The notes under the pieces were generated by a model. The model ran no database searches. It had not been told where the DNA came from and saw only the letters and a program-made list of their open reading frames with translations. Source: Astragalus membranaceus (lineage: Eukaryota > Streptophyta > Magnoliopsida > Fabales > Fabaceae). From it: DNA of 64,000 bases. A program made the translations under genes and the position numbers. The DNA is taken from positions 17,333,192-17,397,191 of the forward strand of contig CM076854.1 of the NCBI GenBank assembly GCA_039519185.1. Reading direction: 5' to 3'. Shown one piece after another: positions 1-8,640 of the stretch. Every line of letters starts with the position of its first letter. Position 1 is the first letter of the stretch.

Positions 1-701
1 TTTTTCATTACTTTTCTGACTAATGAAAGCTAATTATACGAAAAAAAAGCATATAACGAGGTTGACGAAAGTTACTTACTTTTTGTACACAATGATACCA
101 ATGAAAGCATATCACTTTGTATGCCAGAAGCTAGATCCTAAAATCCAATGGTGTCTCTTAGAAGTCTTAATTAGTTATTCCGATTGTTCACTACAATGAT
201 TTTAATTTTGAAGCTTAGCGACTCACATATGATGCTCCACACTAAGATCAAGAATAATTTCAAATAAAAAACAAACATTTCAACCGATGGTTGTTGATTT
301 TTGGCCTCCAGACCTTGTTTTTACACTTACCAGAAACGATTACACTCATTATTTAGTCTTAAAAAAAAGCTTTAACTATGTACCTTCATATTATCAAAAA
401 AAAAAACTATGTACCTTCATATAAGAAAGTTACATCCTCATAAATTAGACTTAGCTATAATTCGAACACTACAATATACATTACCTTAAGCTCCATGATA
501 ACTCTTTTGCATAAAAATGGACATTAGTTCAATATACTTGGTTAGGTGATTAATGCATTTCCTAGTTGTCCTATTAAATTATTTTACCATATCAACGTAA
601 CAAACTTTTGATAAAGGGAATACAATGGGAAGGAGTACTCCAATCCACTACATATACTAAATTTTAAAACATACACACCTGTCATAAAAGAATATTAAGT
701 T
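1..701. other. AT-rich flank, no gene seen
   Basis: No coding region, RNA gene or clear repeat is visible here. The sequence is AT-rich and has short A runs. It ends at the GTGCC target duplication of the copia element. It may be degraded transposon sequence, but I see no diagnostic motif. Confidence 0.5.
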
Positions 702-706
702 GTGCC

Positions 707-1057
707 TGTTGGGAATTCTACGGCGCAGCAGACAGGAGAGGGAAGGGAGAGCGACGGCGCTAGAGAGACGAAAGGGAGAAACAAAACAGTGAGACTGTAA
801 AGTGATAGGATTAGGTTAAAAGGCAATCAAAAGCGTTATTATTCACTAACTAGTGATCCCTATTTATACACAAAACCTAAAGTCAGGCCCAGGCCCATAT
901 TTCGACTAGGCCCAATATGCCAACTACTAACTACACCTTCTACTGTTACTAATTACACTGCAACTTCTACAGCTAACTATAACTTCGACTAGGTAGTATT
1001 TCGACAGCTACTTATTACAAATACAAGCAATACACAATTACAAGGTATATTCCAATA
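707..1057 (-). repeat. 3' LTR of the gag-only copia element
   Basis: This 351-bp repeat starts TGTTGGGAATTC on the plus strand and ends TTCCAATA. On the element strand the LTR therefore begins TATTGGAATATACC, where related copia LTRs usually begin TGTTGG, and it ends CCCAACA. A TATAAATA box on the minus strand lies at 861-868. Confidence 0.92.
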
Positions 1058-1077
1058 TTCCCTCCTAATTTGTATTG

Positions 1078-3144
1078 CTACGTGACATCATTCCAAGCAT
1101 TGTCCTCAGTTCTTCGAATCTTCCTTTCTGCAATGGCTTGGTCATTGTTTCTGTCGAAATGTCCTTTCTGCAATGCATTGGTCATTGCTAAGTGACACTT
1201 CAGTTTTGGCCCCCCGTCACCAGGCGGCAACTCTGCATATAGCCAGAGTTCTTGTTCCTCTGTCGAATCTTTCCTGTCGAGAGGAATTCGGCACCCATGT
1301 GCCCAAAGTGTGTTGCCTGATCTTGCCCACACCCTGTCGAACCTGTGTTGCCCCTTGTCGAACTGTTTCGAACTCTGTCGAACTGGGCTGCAACTTTTCG
1401 ATCTGTTCTGCCCCTTTTCGAGCTGTTTCGCACTCTGTCGAACCGGGCTGCAACTTTCAATACTTGGTCCCCAATACAAGGGTTCTTTCTCAATGGTTAC
1501 TAATTTTGCCTTACCCTTGGCCACTTCACCATCTATTGCCTTCTTTTGCGCTGGAAGTTCGACTAGCTTCCAGGTATCATTCTTCTCTATTGATTTCGAC
1601 TCATCAGTCATAGCTTCCTTCCACTCCTTTCGACTAAGAGCTTGCTCCAGGCTCACTGGTTCTGCTTCTGCCATTAGTTCGAATTGAGTTAACTCTCCCT
1701 CTGCAGTTACAGCAGAATCTGGGATTGTGTCGAAATCATTTAGCTCTACTGATTTCTGCCTTTCCCTTTGCAACCTTCTGAGAGGTTCGACAGCAATGGG
1801 TTCTTCTGGCTCTTCAGTTTCGACCTCGTCGACATTCTGATCACTCTGATCATGAACTTCTTCTAAGTCCATTGTTGTCGGTTTTTCACAACATTCTTCG
1901 ACAGTTCTCTTCAGGCAATGTTCTTCGACAACCTGCAATTCGACACACTTCTCTTCGACACACTTCTCTTCGGTCGAATTTGTATCTGGTTTCAACAACA
2001 GCAACTCTGGGTCTATAGTCGTCATAAATGATAATTCCTCATCATCGTTGCTGGCTATGTTGGAGGTATCCCCAGTGTTTCGACTGGCCTGCCACACACA
2101 CATAGCACAAGTATTTTGAGCATTACAAGTGTATCCACTTATACAAGTGTTCACACTGTCCTGCTCGCTACTTTCAGCAACTTCGTCAAGATGAGTGTTA
2201 TCTTCAATCTCATCTTCGACTGCCATCAGCACTAGCCCATCTGAGTCGGAGTCTGTGTCACTGTCACTCGCAAAATTGGCTTCAGCATCTCTAGAAACCT
2301 TCTTGTTTTTACACCTGTTTCTATAATGCCCAAATTGCTGACAGTTGTAGCATTGCACTTTCGACAGGTCACCTTTCTTGTCGAAAGATCCCTTCTTCTT
2401 GTCGAAATCATTCTGCTTACTGCTTGATCCTTCTTCTCTACCTCTTTCGACCCTGTTACTTGCCTTCCAATTCTTCTTAGAGGAATATGAAAGTAAGGCT
2501 TGTTCAGTTTCTCTCTCTGAACTTCTCTGCCTTATCCTCAATTCATGTGCCTCTAAGGAACCCTGAAGTTCATCTAACTTCAATGTATCTAGGTCCTTGG
2601 ATTCTTCAATGGCTGTAACAACGTAGTCGAATTTCTCGGTTAAGGATCGAAGCACCTTTTCGACCTTCTTCACTTCTTCGACAGTCTCACCATTTCCCCT
2701 CATTTGATTAGTTAATGCTACTAACCTCGTAATAAATTCGCCAATCGATTCTGCTTCTGACATCTTCAGGGCTTCGAACTGCTTTCTGAGCGACTGGAGT
2801 CGAATCTTCTTCAGTCTGTCTGCTCCGCCATACGAGCTCTTGAGGATGTCCCACGCTGCCTTTGCTGATTCACAGTCGATGATCAGGTTCAGGACATTCG
2901 AATCGACACACTGGTGAAGTAAAAACAGCCCTTTTCCGTCTCTCTTTCTCATCGCATTGTGGCTGTTTCTCACCGCTTCTGTGGCGTCATCTGCCACGGG
3001 TGGAACTCCATCGTTCACGATGTCAAGTACATCTTGATATCTGAACAGCACCTTCATCTGCGAACACCATCTCTCAAAGTCTTTTCCATCGAAAATGGGG
3101 AGGCTCCCCGGAATACCTCCACCATAGTTATCTCTCGCTGCCAT
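1078..3144 (-). CDS. Copia Gag polyprotein with residual RT N-terminus
   Basis: This 688-residue open frame has no internal stop. The N-terminal 220 residues are a copia-type Gag (UBN2/retrotran_gag region, with FDGKDFERWCSQM near residue 20 and a conserved KAAWDIL block near 95). A CCHC zinc knuckle, CYNCQQFGHYRNRC, lies near residue 270. An acidic Asp/Ser stretch and a glutamate-rich linker follow. Near residues 500-545 is a block resembling the first residues of copia reverse transcriptase (EQALSRKEWKEAM ... NDTWKLVELP), after which RT homology stops. The rest is low-similarity sequence with two near-copies of SCSPVRQS. Protease and integrase are missing between Gag and the RT scrap, so the frame is probably an in-frame internal deletion product of a full copia polyprotein. 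It starts 26 bases inside the 5' LTR. A packaging role for Gag is inferred from the family. Confidence 0.88.
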   Translation of the reverse strand: MAARDNYGGGIPGSLPIFDGKDFERWCSQMKVLFRYQDVLDIVNDGVPPVADDATEAVRNSHNAMRKRDGKGLFLLHQCVDSNVLNLIIDCESAKAAWDILKSSYGGADRLKKIRLQSLRKQFEALKMSEAESIGEFITRLVALTNQMRGNGETVEEVKKVEKVLRSLTEKFDYVVTAIEESKDLDTLKLDELQGSLEAHELRIRQRSSERETEQALLSYSSKKNWKASNRVERGREEGSSSKQNDFDKKKGSFDKKGDLSKVQCYNCQQFGHYRNRCKNKKVSRDAEANFASDSDTDSDSDGLVLMAVEDEIEDNTHLDEVAESSEQDSVNTCISGYTCNAQNTCAMCVWQASRNTGDTSNIASNDDEELSFMTTIDPELLLLKPDTNSTEEKCVEEKCVELQVVEEHCLKRTVEECCEKPTTMDLEEVHDQSDQNVDEVETEEPEEPIAVEPLRRLQRERQKSVELNDFDTIPDSAVTAEGELTQFELMAEAEPVSLEQALSRKEWKEAMTDESKSIEKNDTWKLVELPAQKKAIDGEVAKGKAKLVTIEKEPLYWGPSIESCSPVRQSAKQLEKGQNRSKSCSPVRQSSKQFDKGQHRFDRVWARSGNTLWAHGCRIPLDRKDSTEEQELWLYAELPPGDGGPKLKCHLAMTNALQKGHFDRNNDQAIAERKIRRTEDNAWNDVT

Positions 3145-3154
3145 GGATCTTAAA

Positions 3155-3166
3155 GCTTTGATACCA
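3155..3166 (-). promoter_or_regulatory. Primer binding site, initiator tRNA-Met
   Basis: On the minus strand the sequence three bases inside the 5' LTR reads TGGTATCAAAGC. This matches the usual plant initiator-Met primer site (TGGTATCAGAGC) with one change. It fixes the element orientation. Confidence 0.85.
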
Positions 3167-3169
3167 GAT

Positions 3170-3520
3170 TGTTGGGAATTCTACGGCGCAGCAGACAGGA
3201 GAGGGAAGGGAGAGCGACGGCGCTAGAGAGACGAAAGGGAGAAACAAAACAGTGAGACTGTAAAGTGATAGGATTAGGTTAAAAGGCAATCAAAAGCGTT
3301 ATTATTCACTAACTAGTGATCCCTATTTATACACAAAACCTAAAGTCAGGCCCAGGCCCATATTTCGACTAGGCCCAATATGCCAACTACTAACTACACC
3401 TTCTACTGTTACTAATTACACTGCAACTTCTACAGCTAACTATAACTTCGACTAGGTAGTATTTCGACAGCTACTTATTACAAATACAAGCAATACACAA
3501 TTACAAGGTATATTCCAATA
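3170..3520 (-). repeat. 5' LTR of the gag-only copia element
   Basis: This is the same 351-bp repeat as 707-1057, with no difference seen by eye. In element orientation it is the promoter LTR. Its TATAAATA box lies at 3324-3331 and it is followed by the primer binding site. Confidence 0.92.
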
Positions 3521-3525
3521 GTGCC

Positions 3526-4573
3526 CTCCTTTCTAAGAATGAACCACCAACGAAACAAATTTAATTTGTGCAAAAATCTTTAAAAATACATTTCCGTAAC
3601 ATTCTTAGGTTGATTTTACGCATGCCACTTTCTAAACCATGTTTGTCATATCGGCCATTAAAATAATGAAAAACATTCTTACGCGTGGTCCCTCAGTTGG
3701 CTCTAGATACCATGTTAAGAGAGTTCGACAAAATATAGAGAGACATATGCTAAATATTGTGTGTCTAAAACAAGATCACACATGCTCTATATATAGTGCT
3801 TATACACTAATTACTTTGAATGCCTAGTAGCTTGTATAGATAGGAATACTAATAATTAGCCTAGGAAATTCTACGATCAAAGGATAATGAAAAGATACAT
3901 TGAACCCCAACTAAGATACATTAAACTCTAGTAATAATAATCGACAATAAGTTTGTGATTTTAAATTTTTAGAGAAAGAAAATATAATTCCTTGTTTAGA
4001 ATTTTTTTGCATAAGGGTATTAAGATTTAGGGATCATCTCTCTCTCTCATCCAAGGACTTCCCTTACTAAACTCACACTTTTCGGTTTAATTCTGCTTGC
4101 CACTATCGCAGTTCCTACCACTATTTTAAAGTGTCATTTGAAGGTAGAAAAATGCTAGAAAGTATAAGAAGCAGCTGGGTTTGAAGAACAGTTTCTTTAA
4201 CTTGATGTTTTGATGATAACAAAGCAAAAAACAATTTATCTACTAACTGTTTATTTAAGTGTGTGGATTAATATCTGATCTCTAAGAAGATAACGCATGT
4301 ACTTATACAAGCAAGACAGAAGCATCTGAAAGACATAGTCAATAGCTATTCAACAAAAGGAAAAAAAAAATTGAAGCTCAAGCTCGTCATGAAGTATTCA
4401 AAACCAAGTCAACATAGATATGTGCCTACAAGAAGAAAAGCCAAAGCATCACAAGCATGAAGTCAAGTTGAAGTTCATCATCTAATCTGCTGAAGGTAGC
4501 GATGAAGTCAAGGTGTCAGTTCGGTGAAGAAGGCAGAAGCATTAGGTCCAAGAAGCATCTTGTGATCAAGATA
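3526..4573. other. Degraded copia-like sequence between two elements
   Basis: No gene is seen. Around 3700-3720 the plus strand reads CTCTAGATACCATGTTAAGAG. That is an antisense Met-type primer site next to a TGTTAAGAG LTR start, as in a minus-strand copia LTR whose other parts are lost. From about 4190 to 4573 a GTTTTGATGATAACAAAG-type segment resembles SIRE/Maximus-like copia sequence. The Ogre-like element is inserted in it, and the segment resumes at 19683 after the target duplication. Confidence 0.4.
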
Positions 4574-4933
4574 CCTCATGTTGCGCCCGAAAAAGTCCCC
4601 GAGGGAGAACCTTCCTCGTTCACAACTTTTCCTAAGACAATGAAGCCGCCACCAATATTTATTAAGGAAAATATTAGGAAAACCTTTTTTGGAAAGCGAT
4701 TGGTCTTGAAACTAGAGAATAGGGTTCGGGGGTCGGTTACGCGCAGGGAAGGTGTTAGCACCCCACACGTCCTCTCTACTGAGAGGGAACCTTTAATTAA
4801 ATGTCTGGTTTTAGTGTGCTGACTTGAAAATACTTAATTTTGCCTCTCTACTTCTTATTGCAAAATTCTTAATGAAAATCTTTATTTATTATGAAAAAGG
4901 GGGAAAATGGTTTTTTTAGAAAAAGCGCTTGAC

Positions 4934-4992
4934 GGGACGAGGCCCGCTCCTACGTATCTCCCGGTGCGATGGAGAACTCAAAGCTACGTAGT
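4934..4992 (-). ncRNA. Structured three-stem RNA module, copy 1 (LTR)
   Basis: Three stems are visible: CGGG/CCCG (4934-4937 with 4944-4947), CTACGTA/TACGTAG (4951-4957 with 4986-4992), and an inner TCTCC/GGAGA (4958-4962 with 4972-4976). The same order of stems recurs at 5485-5536 and 14791-14848 with compensatory changes. The module lies near the U5 end of the LTR, so it should be in the transcript leader. The other LTR carries it at 16316-16374. Function is unknown. Confidence 0.55.
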
Positions 4993-5069
4993 TCTTCTTT
5001 GTCCTGAAAAAGGGTTTTTGTCTTTTATCTTTTTAGTGAGTTTTCGAAATAGGACGAGCATTTAGTGAA

Positions 5070-5819
5070 TGATTAAACTAACCAAGGTTATGGGTAATCA
5101 CCGCTAAGTACTCTTGAAAATGAGAGTCACTACCGCCAGTCAGACGAACAAAGGTTCTGATTGACTATTAGTAGTGACTCGTTTTTATTTGTTCTTTTGA
5201 AAGGAGTTTTCGAAAGAGATTGATTGGCACGAATGATCAAACTAACAAAGGTTATGAGTGATCATCGCTTGTTGTTCTTTGGGGAAAAAGACATCGCCAC
5301 CAATGGCTAGACGAACAAAGGTTCTGATTAACCACTAGCGACGATGGGTTGAAAATGATTTTAGGAAGGAAAAGGTTTTTATTCTGAAAATGATCTTGGT
5401 TTGCGAAAGTGATTCTTTTTTGTTATGAAAATAGCTCTTTTCTTTTCATTATGCAAATGCTAAACTTTTTATGGTTGCGCTTGACGAGAATGTGACTCGC
5501 TCCTACGTATCCCAAATGGGAATCAAAGCGACGTAGTTCTAACGAGCCTTGAAAGTGAAAGTCTTTTTGCTTTGGTTTTGAAAAGTGAGGGGCGCTCATG
5601 ATGATCAAACTAACAAAGGTTATGGGTGATCATCACTAACACTTGCTATGACTTTTGATGCTTAGGAAAATATCTTTTGAAATTGAAAGCATTCAGGATA
5701 ATCAAACTAACAAAGATTATGGGTGATTATCACTAGTAGCTTATGCATATGAAAACATCCTTTTTTTGAAATTTAGGCTCTTAGGACAACCAAACTAACA
5801 AAGGTTATGGGTGATTGTC
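5070..5819 (-). repeat. Array of seven hairpins with conserved AACAAAGGTT loop core
   Basis: Arms on the plus strand are TGATTA/TAATCA (5070, 5095), AGTCACTAC/GTAGTGACT (5125, 5171), ATGATCA/TGATCAT (5233, 5259), CATCG/CGATG (5292, 5342), TGATGATCA/TGATCATCA (5599, 5627), GATAATCA/TGATTATC (5697, 5724) and GACAACCA/TGATTGTC (5785, 5812). Five units share a loop like AACTAACAAAGGTTATGGG and two share ACGAACAAAGGTT. Arms differ between units yet stay complementary. The other LTR copy is at 16452-17201. Confidence 0.75.
5485..5536 (-). ncRNA. Structured three-stem RNA module, copy 2 (LTR)
   Basis: The stems are CGAG/CTCG (5485-5488 with 5496-5499), CTACGT/ACGTAG (5503-5508 with 5531-5536) and TCCC/GGGA (5510-5513 with 5518-5521). 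Relative to copy 1, one G-C pair of the first stem has become A-T on both sides. The 5' LTR copy is at 16867-16918. Confidence 0.55.
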
Positions 5820-8292
5820 ACTAGTCACCATTTTCATGCTAAACTATTTAGGAAAGAAAGTAATGAATGCAAATCGAATCCTTAGGCAAGCAACAATCTC
5901 ACTTGAATTCTTGAGCAAATATTAGCCTAGACTACACATGTTAGACCACAACACATAAATAGGCAAAGAAGAAACTTGAATTGGGCATTAAGCAAAAATA
6001 TAAGAGTAGGCAAGATTGAACCTAAATGCACATCTAGTGGAAGATGCTAGGCGAGAACCATGCTCAAATATTTCTACAAAACGCAAGGGAATCTAAATGC
6101 ACATCTAGTGGAAAATGCAATGCAAGGAATGAGCCTATCCAAGTATTAATGATTCCACATGAGAGTAGACAAGGAAGTGATAGGCACAAATGAATTCAAA
6201 AGAGTAGCCGGGATCCAAAATATTAATGATTGAGATGTATTTTTCCTTCAACAACAACAATTATTCTAACAGATTTACATAAGATGTAACTCTAAATGTA
6301 ATGAAATGCTTAGCATGCAAAAACGAATTAAAGAGCTATATTTTGATGCTAAAACTTTGATGATGATGCTAAGATTCAAGAATATACCTTAACTCCAAGC
6401 TAAATAAGCAAGAAATAATATGAATGAGTGCTAATCCACTTGAATTTATTCTTTAACCTTCAACCTTGAGCTTGATTCTAGAGATTTGGAGATGAATCTT
6501 TGAGAAGAATGCAAAAATGATGAGGGGGATGTTGAAGTAAAACAAGTGGTGTAAATAGCATTATGGGCTTTTAAGAGAATAAAATAAAAAGCAAAATGGG
6601 GTTGTATGTGAGTAAAACAGGGGTGTAAAATAACAAAGGGGGTGGAATGAGTAAATAGGGGTGTAAAGTAACTGTAGGGGTTGTATCAGTAAACTAGGGG
6701 TGCAGTTAGCTGTAGGGGTTGTATCGTGAAAAGAGGGGTGCAAACAGTACCAGAAAACTAATACAAGCCCAAGTGGCAAAACCAAAGTACCTAATATGAG
6801 AAATGAGAGGGGGTGCGAGAACAGAGGTGGGGTGCATTTTTAAGGTTTTGAGTTATGGCTTGGGATGCTGTGTTTATTAAATATGGGGGTAGCAATTAGT
6901 AATCTATGTTTCTAAAAAATATATAACCCAAGCCCACCATACGTTTATATGAGATAGTTTAGCACATAACCTTAATTTGTGACTTTCTTCTAGCGCTGTT
7001 TCCAGTACACAAAAGGATAGAGAGGAAAAGCGATTTCACACAGAAGCAAAATGAAGAGAGGGAGAGACAAGGGTTGCCGGAGAGAGAAGTCGTGATGGAG
7101 GGTCACGATGGTGACCGTGACAGCTGCGACGGCGTGGAGGGGGACGACGAGGGCGAAGTTGCCGGAGATGGTGGCGGTTTTTGAGGAGAGATGGAGGATG
7201 ATGGTGCGATTTTGAGGAGAGAGGGGCGGTTGGGAGAGAGGAGCGGTTGAGAGAGAGGAGCCATGGAGAGTGTAGTGGTGGTTGTGCTCTCCCCCTTTCT
7301 TCTTTCCCCTCTTTCATTCTCTCTATTTTTCTTCAAATTTTTCCACTGTATGTGTTGTTGTCAACAATGGTGTTGTGGACTTGTGGTTAACTTCCTTTTT
7401 CTCCTACAGTGCGCCCCCTCCCTTTTATTTACATTGCTTTCTCTTTTTTTGATTTTTTTCTCCTGTGTATGTTGTGTGTGTTTAGTATTTTATTTTTCTT
7501 TGTTTCCCAGCCCCCCTTGTTGCTGTTTTTTCCTTCTCCCAATTCCCTCTACATTTCTCTTATTCCCTTTTGATTTTTCTACTGTCCTCCCTCCCCGCCT
7601 TTGTAGTGCTGACCATCGACCCTTTTATAGAGGGGAGGAATGATGTTTGTGGTATGTTGTGTAAGGCTGTGAGAGAGAGGCCAAGAAACTGATGTGTATT
7701 TTTTATGTGCAAAGATGTGTGGTGTGTGCAGAGAGGGTGGCGTGGAGGTTGCTGAAGCAAGCTTGTAAAATTGGTGCTTGTGTGTGCATATGTGTGCTTC
7801 TATAGAGACTATGAGATGTGGCAGCAGATAAACTGTTGTGCATTTTATGTTTCTATGCGTATGGGGGTGTGTTTGTGTAAAAGAATGGAGAAAGGTACAC
7901 TGCTGATAGCAAACAGCAGGCAGTGGCGTGGAGCAGGCTATTTTAACTTTGGTCAAAAATGGAAAAAGCAAGAAATGCCTAAAAGGACTTATTTCTAATT
8001 CTAAAAAAGGCATCAAATGACACTATATTATTTTTAATTCTGATTTACAATTTAAATTGTAATGTATATTTGTAACTTTGATTTTTAATTCTATATAAAA
8101 ACATATTTTAATTCTTTTTTTTATTTGCAATAAAAAGTAAATAAGTTTTACTAACAACAATAAAAATGACGCAAAACTGTTAACGAGCACCAAATGACTC
8201 GTCCCAACGATAAAAATTTTAAAAAGCAGACAAGTAATATTTTTTATTTTTTGATAAACTTTGAATTAGCCGGACAAAATTGGGGTATGACA

Positions 8293-8305
8293 GCTGCCCC
8301 TCTTT
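8293..8305 (-). promoter_or_regulatory. Polypurine tract of the Ogre-like element
   Basis: On the minus strand AAAGAGGGGCAGC directly precedes the 3' LTR start TGTCATACCCC. It is the expected primer for plus-strand DNA synthesis. Confidence 0.85.
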
Positions 8306-8479
8306 ATTTAAATTTTACCAAGAAATATGAATTGCGCGAGGCATATTTCGAAGGTAAAATAGAAATAAAGAATTCAGAAATTATACCAATTTTGTCCATT
8401 TGGAGAAACCCGAATTTTCCTTTTCTTTTTCTTCCTTTTTTTTTGGAAAGATAGACACTCTCGTGTCGATGCGAAAACA

Positions 8480-8640
8480 GTAAATGAACACTGACGTGCA
8501 GACAGAGAAGGTAAAATGGGCACTCGCGTGCAGACAGAAAAGGTAAAATGGGCACTTGCGTGCAAACAGAAAAGTAAAATGGGCACTTGGCGTGCAGACA
8601 GAAAAGTAAAATGGGCACTTGGCGTGCAGAAAGCGGTAAA
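8480..8640 (-). repeat. 31-32 bp tandem repeat near the 3' end of the Ogre-like element
   Basis: About five units start with GTAAAATGGGCAC or a close variant at 8480, 8511, 8543, 8574 and 8606. A degenerate sixth lies near 8636, and more degenerate traces (GTAAATGA...CGTGC) occur at 9820-9895. The array lies 190 bases from the polypurine tract, in the 3' untranslated region. Tandem repeats at this position are documented for Ogre elements and can seed satellites. Confidence 0.8.

Larger units (their letters stand above)
707..3520 (-). mobile_element. Complete non-autonomous gag-only copia retrotransposon (TR-GAG type)
   Basis: The element is bounded by two 351-bp direct repeats (707-1057 and 3170-3520) that look identical by eye, and by a 5-bp target duplication GTGCC (702-706 and 3521-3525). 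It reads on the minus strand: the 5' LTR is the right-hand repeat, followed by an initiator-Met primer site, one gag ORF, and a polypurine tract (1058-1071, AATTAGGAGGGAA on the minus strand) before the 3' LTR. Protease, integrase and RNase H are absent and only a scrap of reverse transcriptase remains at the ORF's C-terminal part. It would therefore need enzymes supplied in trans, as in the described terminal-repeat-with-GAG elements. Identical LTRs imply very recent insertion. Confidence 0.93.
4579..8292 (-). repeat. 3' LTR of the Ogre-like element
   Basis: This LTR is 3714 bp. In sense (minus) orientation, U3 begins at 8292 and U5 ends at 4579. The U5-side 1.3 kb carries the hairpin array and structured modules annotated separately. 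The small open frames inside (for example around 7263-7643) are low-complexity Ser/Phe/Pro-rich translations and are not accepted as genes. Confidence 0.94.

Noticed and set aside
7263..7643. 126-residue open frame, with a 127-residue twin at 18645-19028
   Set aside because: Both lie in the two LTRs of the Ogre-like element. They are Phe/Leu/Ser/Cys-rich low-complexity translations of pyrimidine tracts, and the length changes with the C-run.
8480..8640. CRISPR-like array of 31-32 bp units
   Set aside because: Units are contiguous with no unique spacers and lie in a plant retrotransposon 3' region.
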